From Yponomeuta sedellus (lineage: Eukaryota; Arthropoda; Insecta; Lepidoptera; Yponomeutidae): a DNA stretch of 64,000 nucleotides. Positions within the stretch are counted from its first letter, which is position 1; each line of letters starts with the position of its first letter. The notes below the pieces were generated by a model, which worked only from the letters and a program-made list of their open reading frames with translations, did not search any database and had not been told where the DNA came from. Below, piece by piece: positions 1-13,000 of the stretch. The translations under genes and the position numbers were made by a program. The DNA lies in contig OW203721.1 in NCBI GenBank assembly GCA_934045075.1, positions 14,850,678 through 14,914,677 of the forward strand. The letters run 5' to 3'.

Positions 1-3000
1 GTTTATCCGTTTCGGAGCTATGATGGGATACACACAGACGTAGATGTCAGTATTATAAATAACGCCATCTCGTTTTTCAAAGTTTCTGAACAAATTTACC
101 CAACTTGTGAATCAGTTTTCCTATTAGCACTAGGTAAATAATTATGTGACTTATTATATCTTGATAGTGGTTTTTAGACTGACACTATCAAATTTATACA
201 AACGAGAGTACGTTGGTCTAGCGGTGACACGTTTGATTACTATGACAAATATTGTCAATTAACGCGGGTTCATTCCCACTAGAAACCGCAGATCTTTGAT
301 TTATAAATAAATGGCCTTTAGATGTTTTCGATAGTTCCTACTTTGACTAGAACAAGTTGGAAATTTAATCGCTTATAGTTAGAACAGGTAATGCAAATGC
401 TGAAGGGTACTGGAATAATTGGATAATACGAATGGGTTGCTTAGAGCTTCGAGATTTATGTAAATTTTTAAACTTTCTGAATGAATGTCAAGATCTCAAC
501 CTCATTGCAATTTACACATCATTACAATCCACGAACATACCGACGGACTGGCGATTGATCAATAAGCTTAAAAAAAATTAAAAACATTAATCCAACTATT
601 GTCATTGAAATGTTAAGACTTTTGTACAGAATCCTAATTATAAGCAAATTATAATTTTATTTAGTAATAGAATTAAAGACTACCAGTATTTATGTCATTG
701 AAATACATCTCCCTTTTTCACATAATTATACGACAACATTGAAGAGACGTACTCGTATATATCTCTCCAATTTTGTCAAATGAAAAACAGCATTAATGCT
801 GGGCTCCGACCATTTCAATAGTGAAAACTAAATTATGTATTCGTATCATAAGGTAATTTGTTGCTTTTGAATTAAGTTCTTTTTTTTTATCACTACTCAC
901 CAACGGAAAGAAAACCGAACTAAATTCAAGGACAATATTTACTTCCCCTCGATCTGACGGCAAAGTATAAAACTTTTTAAAATAATATTTTATTTAGATA
1001 ACCCCTACGTCTAACACGACGGCGAAAAAAGATTGGCGAAACGAACTGTGTACAACACTACAAGGTCTTTATTAATTACGAATACTTTTTCCTCCAGCGT
1101 TGGTGCTGTACGACAAAAAGTGATTTTTGTCAATAACTTAATTATAATACCTATATATTATATAGGTACTTAATTACTTTCAGAATTATTCAATGATGAA
1201 TTCAATTTATGCATTTAATATTTTTGATATAAATTACAAATACTAATTAATATTTATGGAATAAATATTATTCTAAAATAAAAAACACGATCGCTAAATT
1301 GAAGAAAGTAATAAGAAAAATAGTCATATAGTTACTTTCGACACTATCGGATTGCATTAGTTTTTCCGGTCCGGCCTGGTCAGCTGAGTTGTCAAGAATC
1401 TTTAATTACTTGGGTTTTTATAATGAAACTCTTTTTTTAACAATGTGACTACTCACTTCGGCTAGTTATTTTTTCCCGCGAGTTACACTACACTACAGTT
1501 ACACTAGTGTCGCCCAACACTTTTTTTGTGACACGTCATTTGTTTATCTAGTCTTTTGCCACTACGTATGGTCATAGAACATACACACGCGTGAAAAACA
1601 TTAACCCTCGTTTGCTTTCGCAGCTGGATAAAAACCTCTATGCATTGTGGGTATTCCATGAAAGGCGAAGCGGCACATATAATTTATCCAATTTCCTCTA
1701 TCCTGTTGGAAATCGGGTCATTTTGTCTTAGTTTATTGACAATTATTGTGGAATGAAGACGGATGTTTTGTTGTTACCACGTGGTGTATTTTACCTTTAA
1801 TCATTTCAAGAAAAATCTTTTCAAAGCCAACGGAAGTACATATTTTCTTTTGGAAGTAGACATAACCCGATGTAAGTAAGTATGCAATACTTCTGTCAAA
1901 TAATGACGAGGTCTTTCAATAATCATCAAACATATTGTGTAACTATAATGGTAAACGGGCACCAAGCAATTGTAACGTCATTAATTTCTGAAATCGGCGT
2001 TTGAATGTGTGGTGGCCAGTAAGCATGTGGAAAACTATCGTCTTCTCTCAGTGTCGCGAGTTTCTAGTCCAAATCTACGTCTCGTGGGTTTCGTTAGGAG
2101 TCATACGTGAATTACTGTAGATGGTATGACGGTAACAAACTTAAAGTTGGTGGCTGGCGTTGCGTTCAAGGCTGCGTAGGATTTCTTATTACGATAAGTG
2201 AGTAGTTTCGATATTACTTATTGGTTTTTTCAAATCGATTCTAGGCTGCCTTTTTTGTTGATTTCCATTCAGTGAGTCTATCAAATGGTCCGCAGGTCGA
2301 GTGGTCAGAATAGTTTTTATAACGAGCGGCGTCAGTGTAGAAAACGACAGGAATGAAATTACCAATGTCATACAAAGTCTACAGTCGGCAGCACATAGAT
2401 CTTTACACGTGTACACGCTTCTCGGTTGATCTGCTGTCGACTATACTGTACCGCTCATCGTCTGCATATTATGATATAAAAGAAGTTTATTTGGCAGTGA
2501 ATAAGCTGTTCAGTTTTTATTAGCCTAGAACTCGGCCTCGCGCACTCCATTTACTACTCATCCACAAGGAATCTCTACGACTACTAGAAACATATCACAA
2601 GAATAATGTAGGTGTTGTTGTAGATATATCCGCTAAGAAAGCTTTTGCCCCGGATGAAGATATGAACAACTTGTATTAATTAGCGCAGGAACTGTGGATT
2701 TATTTATATTACACTTATTTTTCCTTCGTCTGATCAGCTTTATTACGTCGTCCTTTGTTTCAATTTTGAAGGATAAAGGGGATATTTATGTGCAGTCCTT
2801 TTCTTCCCGCATAGTCCCTTCCTTTTACATTTCGCTGCTGTTGAATGATCAATGAGAACCTTTAGCTGTGAGAACTCTTAGGTGAAAAGGAATGGCAACC
2901 AAATCATAATTAAGATATGGTCTATCGCTTCTAAAAGTACTTGGTCTTTGAGCTTTGATCGCCCATTTAGGCTTTTTTAAAAACTAAATCTTCGAAAGAA

Positions 3001-3924
3001 GTTTAGCCACATCCCCTCATCCATTTGTGCACAACAATGTTTAACATCGCCTTTTATTGCTAAAACCTAAGGAATTCCTGAGGTATAGGAATATTTGATG
3101 AATGATTTGGAACGAAATAATATGATATACGAATAAAAACTAAAGTTAATCGGCTTTTTTCGACGATATAAATAAGAGCACTTTGTGATTATTTTTTGAT
3201 ATCAATCACTGGACCGGAAACCGGACCAATAAGTGTAAGTTTCTTATAATAATGAATGAAATGTATATGTACTTGTATTTATGTAAAATGCGTTTTTAAA
3301 ATTGAAATTGTAAAAAAATGGCAGCGCGCTTAATAGTGAATTTAACACTGGCGACTGGGAAAGCAAAGGTATATTTAATTGCGCTTTTTTTGTAAGTATG
3401 TATGATTCCACGACACAGATGACCGTTTTTGACAAAATGAAGTGTTGAAGTGACAAAAAAGTGTCACTAGGCTTTGACGTTATGAAAACATCGAAATCGC
3501 GGACGCTGGCTATCATAAAATGTCACAGCTTATTTCGTTAAATATACGTTTTATAATATTAAACACGAAAAAAAAATGAAACTATCGTACATACGCACTT
3601 CCGAACTGCAAGCGCGTTCAAACTGAGAAATTCTGTTGTAGATGTAATTTTAGTATAAGCCACTACAACTTCATAATAATTGGTGAATCACACACATTAA
3701 ATTGCCCATTTGCTCACATCCTGTGTAGAGGTTCAAACTTGGGGACTAATGTAGTGTGCCATGACACCACCAAGTCTGTTATGTCATTGCACACTAAATC
3801 ACCGAGAATACCGTTAGGGCTCTCAGTCTAATATAGTATACCCTTCTACACTGCCCCACAGTAAAACGTTTGTCACTCAGCAGTAGTTGGACAGTTTTGA
3901 TAAGACATTTTTCTGACTTTGCAG
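1..3924 (+). other. DIP2 intron upstream of the first visible exon
   Basis: AT-rich sequence ending in a clean 3' splice site (ttttctgactttgcag) at 3924. I found no coding exon with a phase-1 donor that could encode the expected DIP2 start, so exon 1 is probably upstream of the window. I saw no confident repeat here. A stretch near 2553-2680 reads weakly like reverse transcriptase but is too degenerate to call. Confidence 0.6.
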
Positions 3925-4002
3925 GTGACATCACACAGAAAGGCTACGAGAAGAAAAGGACGCGTCTGCTCACGCCTTATGTCGTTCAGCAACAGACACA
4001 CG
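3925..4002 (+). CDS. DIP2: DIP2 exon: start of DMAP1-binding region
   Basis: A 78-nt exon that enters in phase 1 (one base from the previous exon plus GT) and leaves in phase 1 (final g before gtgagt). It encodes (G)DITQKGYEKKRTRLL followed by TPYVVQQQTH. DITQKGYEKKR is the hallmark of the DIP2 N-terminus. The acceptor has a good pyrimidine tract and the donor is near-consensus. Confidence 0.92.
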
Positions 4003-7000
4003 GTGAGTCTCTTCTTTGCTACATACTAACAGCTAATATTTAAATTACTTAGGTCTACCGTCCCTTAGACTCGCCAATACAGATTACTATGAACGTACGA
4101 CGCCCGGGATCTATCCTTAATCCATTCAGTTGGTGCCTATAATGTTTCTTTGCTTAAAAGTGATTTTTGTATTTGTCGTTTTGTAGATCTCATCTGGAAT
4201 AAACCCAGTATGAGTTGCCACATTGTTGATTCAGTTAACCACGTCTCGCGTTTTCGTTATTTCATATCGCGCTAAGGGTGGGTACAGACTGAAGCGAATG
4301 AACAAATAAATGTGAACCTATGATTCAGTGTGCCAATCAGAGCTTACTGAGCAGGACCGTCGACCAATTTTGTTCTCATTGGTGCACTGTACCGTTCGAT
4401 CGCATTCCTTCGTTCGTTCAATTTTGTCTGTGCCCAGCTTGACCTCCCAGTGCACCTACTACACTCCCTTACACCTGCTACAACCTCCCTCGGAGCGCCA
4501 CACAACGACAAACGTTTTTATCCCGTGATAATGCAGCGCCGCCATCTTACTGTACGTAGTGAAACAAGATGGCACCTACTTTATCGCGCGTTAAAAATGT
4601 TCGTGACACAACGACAAACTTTTTATCGCGTGATAACGTTGCGCCATCTTACTTTATGTTGTGAAGCAAGATAGCAATAGTAGACTGGTCGATGAAAACG
4701 TTTATAACAGTGTTGTGCTGCAGGAGTTGTATAAAATGCACTACCACGCGGTAAACTTATTAAAATTCGCAAATATTTTCCAGGAATACTCTTTTTTCTT
4801 GAATTTGATCGTATTTAAAAAGAAAGTTTGTTGAGTTTAGGGAAACTGTATTTGGCACGGAGTATACATGCCTTTCTTGTCAATGTTTAGATAAATATAT
4901 CCAGTCCTACGTTTTCTTTTGAAGGCGGAATTTGCTTATTATCCAGTTGCAGTGTTCCAGTTGTCTAACTGGACAATAAATTAACTGAATGCCAGTCCCA
5001 CAGACACCTTACATCCTGCTCTAATTCGACACGAGTATTTCAGCCTTTAGAGCTTTCAATGAAATGTGCACTTTAGATTAGTGAAAAACATGACTTTGTG
5101 TGCGTAATACAGTCCTCGAAAAAGAAACGGCGACTAACAAAAGAGTCAAGCATCGCAGTCTAGGCAAGAAGTATCGCATCGGTTGCTTGCCATTGCAACA
5201 AGAAAAATAGTAAAACGTACTTAGTGACGTGTGTCAATCTGGTACTGCTGGCGACGACGTCTAAAAATATAAAGATCACTTTTTGTCAAAAGAACTAGGT
5301 GTTATGAACAAACAGTTGCAGACAGCCTACAAATGCCATATCGTTTTGAGTCGCGTTCTATCTTATAAGTGTCGTCTTATCAATTGTTTTGTGAAGGCTG
5401 AGCAAGCGTCGCTATCATAATATTAACATGCACTCTCAGCTGCTAAGCAATGACTCTAACAAAAGCTTGCTTCAAAACTGGCTTAATTGTTCACCTTGTC
5501 AGCATGGGTGGTATAAATGATAATTTCGATTCAAACCTGCTAACTTCTATAGTTAATACAAACATAGTTTTTGTAAAGGAGCTACTAGAAAAAATATTTT
5601 TTATTCAGTGCATTTTTCAGAAGAATGATCTTTTTGAGACGTTTTCAATACTTAACGGTACAAACATTTTTCTAACCAAAATTCTCATTTAAGAAACTTT
5701 TTTCACAAAGAGAATTTCAGTGTGCTCAGGCCGAAGAAAGACCATGGGGTCAAATTTTATAGCACTAATTTGGACACGGGCGTTTTTGATTGGTATAATG
5801 TATTGGCGAGTCCAAGGCCTATATGACGGTAGTGCCAATGACGCTGTCGGGGTCCCGGGTCAAGTGGCCCCCGTCGATGGACGCTGGACACTCGCGGAAT
5901 CATCGCCCGCCGTATTGCGATGCCACCAACTAGGGTCAACCGGTGGGGGCATCTCGAATCTGGACCCAGTTTGAATTTAGAACGCTGGCCGATGAACTTT
6001 GTCACTTAACAAAAATATAATTTCTGGTGATAATGTGGAAAAATAAATGAACTGACCAGCCAGCGACCATAGACGAGCGGCTTTCATTTGTCAACCTAGT
6101 GATTAAGCCCAATTATATTTATTTTTACCCGTCCCCATTTCAGTTTGTTATGTTTTAGTTTGTTTTATGACACACGCACAAACAACCACACTTTATCATC
6201 GAGCGTCGAGTAGGTACATTATTGACTTATAACAGCACGTAACATGGCATAACAGAAGAAAACAGCCACTTTGAAACTAAACCTATCGTTAGCTTTTCAT
6301 TAGGTGAAAGAAAAACAATGCTAAATGAATTGTGAGAATAGAAGACCGCATTAAAACGCGATACTGTTGCAAACGTTTCACGGTTTTCCTTTTTTAATTC
6401 ACGGCTGTTTTCAGCTAAACTGTGGGAATGGGAAGAACGTTTTTCATCTCCAGTTGATTTTCGGTCAGTGGAAAAGGCTACATTTTCGAACAAAATAATA
6501 TGACGATGTTGCAAATGAAAATGGAGATACTGAGTTTGGTTTTTGTTATCGTTTCATGCGGGAATTTCAGTGAAGGTGGTGAAAATTCTGACTGATTTCA
6601 ATTAAAAAAATATATATTATACGATATAAAAGATACCAAGCAATCGAAAAACTACTTTCTATACTACAGCTACTACGCTTCTATTCTAACATCTATTAGC
6701 AGTTATGAATATCGATCGGATAAAGAGAACTTTTCTATGTAATCTGATTGCATATATTCCGTGCATGTATTAAAAAAACTACAAAAAAATATGGAAAGGT
6801 CATCTATGTTGAACCATTATCCCGCCCGTGCCGTGGTTTGCGAGACGCAAAGAGGAAACGTACGAAGCGAAAAACAAAGATAGCGTTTCGCTTCCATATG
6901 CCATTTGCACCGTCCACAGGCATGCGCCGGCAACACAGTATTCACCGTTAATTAGCGGGGCCGATAGTAAATAACGCTCTATTATGGACTAATTGGTTTA

Positions 7001-10000
7001 AAATTGGCCGACTCACCGTTGAAAAACACATGAAACATTGAAAAAAAAAAACGGTTTTCTACGCTCGTCTTTGCGATCATCGGCGGCCATTCGTTTTGTA
7101 TGTTACGCGATTTGCCTACGATCGGTTTCGCGTAGGTTATTGCGGTTCATATACGATATTGACTGTTTCTGTAGTTTACTTGCTCAAAGTTGACCAATTG
7201 CTAGTTTACATAAAATCGGATATTAGCTATCAATGTCACTGTAAATTTAAGATACTCTTTTGTTCTTGCACTTATTGCGCTTTTAATCACTCCCAAAAGT
7301 ACGAGGGCTCTTTTGAGGAAGAATTTGTGGCCAAACTAGTATTTAGTTGTTAATCAGACAAGAGATGGGAATAAGAGTAAGTAAGTAATGTTTTATACAG
7401 AACTTACATTAAATACGTAAATACGTATTTGCACTATACTTACAAGCATGCATAGTGTCCTGACCCCTAAACTAAGATAAACTGTATCTTAAGGGTCACT
7501 TATTCCTTTATAGTGCAATAACCACTGGTAACTACGTGTATTACAATTTATGATTATAATGTGTATTACAATTTATGATTATAAACTCTACAGTTATTTA
7601 AAGTGGGCTAAAAGTATCCATGAATAAATTAATTCAGTGATTGCGCAATATTCCTAATATCCTCACAAAATACGAACAACCTTTTTTAGCATAGGTAAAA
7701 CATAAACCATTAAGCCAAACCGCGATGTTCTTAGATAAAATTCAGACAAAGTGGCAAAGCTAGTTCTCGGTGTGTAGGCGATATGCAAATTAAAGGGCTA
7801 ACTAACCAAAGTCCAAAGAAGCAACTTTGCGACAGACACTTCTGGTGTATAAGGGCCGCTAGCGCAGCGAAGTTCCATGACAACGAGTAAGTCAACCAAT
7901 CGCGACGCAACCACCGTGGCGAGTCGGCCAATAGGAAAACCGTGACGTCACTATCGGGTGCAAGCTCAAGGTGCGTGTCCAGTTCGCGATCGAAGTTGTT
8001 TAGGTCTGTGGCATCGCACGTGGCAGCCTTTTTGTCAATCGATGAGGCACTGGGCCATTTCTAGTGGGTAAAGCGCTAGTTTTGTTAGACAGGCATTATT
8101 CTAAAATATGTTTGTCAAAGTCGATATGTTTGTAGCCAGACCACAAATTAAGTGCATGGATCGAAATTAAGAGTGCAATGGGAATAAAAAAAAAACGATC
8201 AAAAAGACTTTTAAACAAGATATTTCTACTGTGATTCATATACGAGTAGAGTACTATGTATCACAGCAGAAAAAAGGAAACAACAGATAAAACAAAAACA
8301 CGGATTTTGCCTGTGGTGAGTTTAAATTGCCACAAAAGGCAGCTGACTCAGCGTTAGATACTCAACAGATACAACCTAAGTTAAAGCGACCCACTCAGAA
8401 TCGTATAATATGCATCTGTATAATAGCAAATTATTCTGGATGTACTACATACATGACTAGTAACATGACAACCCGTGAGGGCTATTTAAAACCTTGTCAT
8501 CGAGTCGTGTTGGTAAGGACCCACCTAACCGTGACGGGCGCCGGTGTCGCCCGCACTTGGCTGCCAATGTCATTGCCTCCGTTTAAAACTGGACGCGATT
8601 TCACCTGGATAATTGACGTGCGTGCGACCCACAAGTCTCTCAGTCGATGCAATCAAGAGATCAAGCATAGGCTTTAATGGTCATTAGCGGAGTGCAGATG
8701 CATTTATATCTATCTGAGTATCAGATATGCTGCTTTTAGTATTACTTTGCTTACTTGAAAAAACTCCTTTTAATCCTCTATTCCTTTAGAGCTAAGACTT
8801 AGTTTATTTATGAGTGGACTCAAATCTACGCACAGAAAAGCAAGTAATTAAATATAGAGTTTTGAATGAGAAATGCTGGTACCCGTCAACATGACTGCCA
8901 TCCGCGATAGAGAAATATTTTCAGACTTTTCTTAGTTTGAAAGACAGGAGATGTCGATAAAATAATTAGAGAGAAAAGATTGCACTATAGAAAGTGTAGA
9001 CAACAATAGTGCTTAATAACTAAAATAGAAAAGGGTAACCTACATCTTAATAAAAAAATATAAGTTTGAAAGTTGTGTACTTTTTGCCGAGATTGAAATT
9101 TATGTTGAAAAATTGTTTAATTGAAATGTGTTCCTATACGCCGTACGTAAAACTTGCGTTACGGCAGAGTTGTTGCTCTTCCCATTAGGACTATAATATA
9201 CTGACACATATAATTACTGTAAAACAGGTTCAGCTGACACTGGTTTTTATAATCAACTGGATCTTTTACTGACAGTCTACCGTTCATACTGAATATAAAA
9301 ATGTATTAACACGGTGCACTTTAAATATAAATACATAGCAATACATAGTATAGTTATAAATAAATATTTTAACATTATTAGCATTTTTTAAGATGTAATT
9401 TGTTTAAATTTTCATCATCAGTGCAAAAGGATATTTAGAAGCAAATAAAGTCTAACACCTAACAACTAACAGTACAGTTAAAAACATAAAGTCTTTTCAT
9501 TCTTAGTCTAATTTCCATTTACGAGAAAGTGTAATGAAACACTTAACTAGAAAATACAGTGTCTACGAAAATCACAATATTCTCGGGGGAAAAGTTATAA
9601 CATTTTTAATTATTAATTCTTATGAAAGCGCTAGTCCCTACTGTAAATAATAACAGTTGAGGGCAACTTTTCCGCCCCTTCGTTCTTGGAACAATATAGA
9701 GGGACATAGAGATGTTTAAAATCTTTCTCTACTTTTACACTAAAACAATCAGCTCTTCTCTCGCTCTTTTCATCCAACAGCATCGAATAAAAACGTATAG
9801 TAGTAAGTGTACCTTACCGATGCGGCATGCGGTCGGGGCCCGCATTGCGCCATTGATAATCGCCTTACCTCGCTCGCCTTATCAACAGCGGGTTCAATGA
9901 CCCCGCGCGATAACCCACCTAACAGCTGGGAAGTGTTCTTCACAAACAAATACGCGTTACGCGTACTAAGCGCCTATACAGGATTTGTAAATAGACTGAT

Positions 10001-13000
10001 AGCGCGGTTTGTTTTGGGCTTGTTACGGGATACAACGGTTTTACGTTTTTATTCCGATCTGACGGAAGTATTGACACACCCGCACACATGACGACACATT
10101 TTTTTTCTAATTTTTATTTCGTTTTTTGTTTTTTTTTTTTCGGTTACGTCCTTATTTTGTATCTTTGCAGCTGCGCATAGCTTTTCGTTGTTTATTTTTC
10201 CTCGCTGTAAATGTCCCATCGTCTTTGCTGACACTTTATGGTGGGGACCCAAGTACGAGTAAGTATATAGAGATGGTCAATGTACTGAGTATCTATTGAA
10301 TAACGTCGAACAGTAGTGTCAAATATAAAACAGCCTTCATTGAATGTCAAATACACCCGTAAAGCGATTTCTTCTCGCATTGGCATTTTGCGAGATCACA
10401 GAGTTGCCTTATTGAAACTTATTGACTTGATGCAGTTTCCATTCTGAAGCACAGACTACGTGATCTGCTGCGCTCTTCCAATATAAAGGCATAAAGAGTT
10501 AGCGTGGATCCTCACTCTTTTCACGTAGAAGGCTACATTATTTCAATAAAAATAAATTAATATATTGAAACATGAGACGAAATAAATCCTTTATTTCTCA
10601 AGTCTCTAGTATGAATTTTATATTACGATACAGTTGACTTTGAATATTAAAAAACATAACAACTCAATATTGGTGTTCAATATGGAGGCTACGCCGAGTT
10701 TAACCACGTTGCCATTGACCATCGGAGCTAATATTCGCTAAAGAAATTGGCAATTAGTCTATGACTAGGCAGGTGCAAGTTTGGCCGTAAGTGAGTGGCA
10801 CTTACGTGCTGTGCTGCCGTGACATTGTGTAGCGTGCTTCATATGTGGATCCTTGACCCAGTATAGTGATAGTTTAATTTGAATGGTGAATATGGCAAAT
10901 CATGCGCTAACGGTGATGAAAAATTCGTAGAACCCAAGAAAAGCTATGATATTTTTTTGATTATTCATTTTAAATTCTTTTTACAATTAATCTTGTTACT
11001 CTATTGAACTGGTACCGTCAATATAATTGAAAACTACGAGTGCCAATATGGTTAGCCATACACTGCTATGATGAACTACTTTAGCGGAATAAAGTTCAGA
11101 ACACAACAGGTTCCGCGGCGCGCTACGTGCCGCTCCATGAAGTCTGTATAGAACACCGCTTTGCTGGGCAATTCACCCTTTGCCGGTAAAAAGCGGCAAG
11201 AACAATGGCGAACATGGCAAAGCGCTCAACTTTTTGTTTCGTGAGAGTAACGTAGTAGAGAGTTAGCCGGGACAAACTTTGAGTCGCAAAAGTCACTTAG
11301 CCCCTGTTTGTCGCACTCATAACGCTGATCTGTTAATTTACAGTTATTTATCAGTTGGTCAAGAGGTGTACAAAAAAGAAACAACTGACTGTTAACAGTC
11401 GATCAAAAAATTGTTAGTGAACGAGAAACCGGTTGCTAGTTTATGATGAACGCTTGCTGTGATGTTAGATGTCTTACTTCTACAGTAGAGTAAACAAAAC
11501 GCCATCTTAAAATACATGTACGACATATAAGTAAATAAAATTATGTAGTCGGTTTACATCCGTAAGTTCTGCGAAATCTCGATTTTGCGACGCACAAGTT
11601 GTCCGGAATGACTCCTCTAGAACAGTGTTTCGCAAAGTGTGTGCCGTGGCACACGGTATACCGTTGGCAGAAGTTGGTGTGCTTCGGAAAAATTTTGTCA
11701 AAAATTAACTATTTACAAATTTTGCTGAAGAATTTATTCACAGTGAATTTAGACACATTTGAAATTTTGCACAAAGATTGGCTCTAGGATCTAGAGGTCC
11801 TAGAACCTACAGCTTAGATTCTAGACCTCAGAACCTGTTCTAACAAGTTAGTACCCGTATAATAGGAATGAGATGTCTGGGTGGCATTTTTTACAAAATA
11901 GTCTCATAATAGAAGATACTATTTTTTGTTCCTGACATCCTCCTAAATTTCTTCTTTTGAACTTTTTAAACAGTAAGTACAATAATTTAACCAGATCACA
12001 TCACACTAATATTATAAAGGCGAAAGTTTGTTAGTGTGTTACTTCTTCACGTCTAAACGGCTGGAGCAACCGTGCTTCGCAACAAGGCACGTTAAGCTTT
12101 TGGTGCCGGCGGTCGTGTAATGGCAGTCGTTAAGCCATGTCAGACACCTTATAGGTGGCTTTATAACTTCTGACACTACGAACCTGAACTAAGGCCCGCC
12201 ACTGTTTTAGATCCTTCCACCAATCCGGACTTGCCCCCGTGGTGGAGTCTGGCCTAACTTTCCTGCGACTCATGAAGAGTCCCATGTCCCAGCAATGGGG
12301 GCATACAAGGGTTGATATCATAATCATAAATGTATAGTCTACACTGAAATTTCCTGACGTCGTAGGGGTACTTGAACACAAAAACTTTGCGGAACACTGT
12401 TCTAGAATTTAGTACCTGGGGGTCGAGTCTCTAAAATGCATAGTTGTTCAATAGAGTAATGGTCGTTTAATTCACACTATAGGCAGTCTAGTAACCAATC
12501 GCATTGCAATGGTATAGTGCTTCTGAACTCGGCATCTCTCGCGATTCGATCTTCTTCGTGAGAAATGCCTATTTAATTTCCGCGGGTTATACGCCTGGAA
12601 TGACATTGTACTTTTATAGACTACCAAATTGAGGCAAATATGAGTGCTTATATAATTCTAATGAAAAACTCTAAGCTATTAGACTCTAAGGCCTGGTTGA
12701 GTGTGAGCGGCCCGATAGGCTTCACCGTCTGTTTTCCCGATGTTGTGAGTGTGAGTGTTGGCAGCGGCGAGCGGCGGGCCGGCGCGTCCGCGCGGCGACG
12801 GCGGCGGCGGCCGGCAGCACACGCGCAACCGGCGCACGCACCGGCGCGTCACGCATAACGAGAAGCGCTACCACTCAGGTAAGCTGGGGACCTACTACCG
12901 GACGCGACCTACGGACGTGACCTTGTACTTGAGGTAGATAGGCAAATGACAACCAAAAATAATTATCCTTCGATACCTTACAAATTGTGGAGATACATAA

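Larger units (their letters stand above)
4003..12764 (+). other. DIP2 intron with small repeats
   Basis: An 8.8-kb intron. It holds a MITE candidate (4272-4442), a duplicated 70-bp block (4502-4676), an unexplained GC-rich block (5715-6005), a 25-bp direct duplication at 7539-7590 and a repeat pair just before exon A (11995-12345). GC-richer low-copy-looking stretches at about 6880-7000, 8500-8690 and 9810-10090 carry no supportable gene and could be regulatory. The rest is featureless AT-rich DNA. Confidence 0.6.

Noticed and set aside
2553..2680. Possible reverse-transcriptase fragment (reads like ...GVVVDIS-KAF...)
   Set aside because: Only about 40 codons are open and the key YxDD region is absent. 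The resemblance is too weak to annotate.
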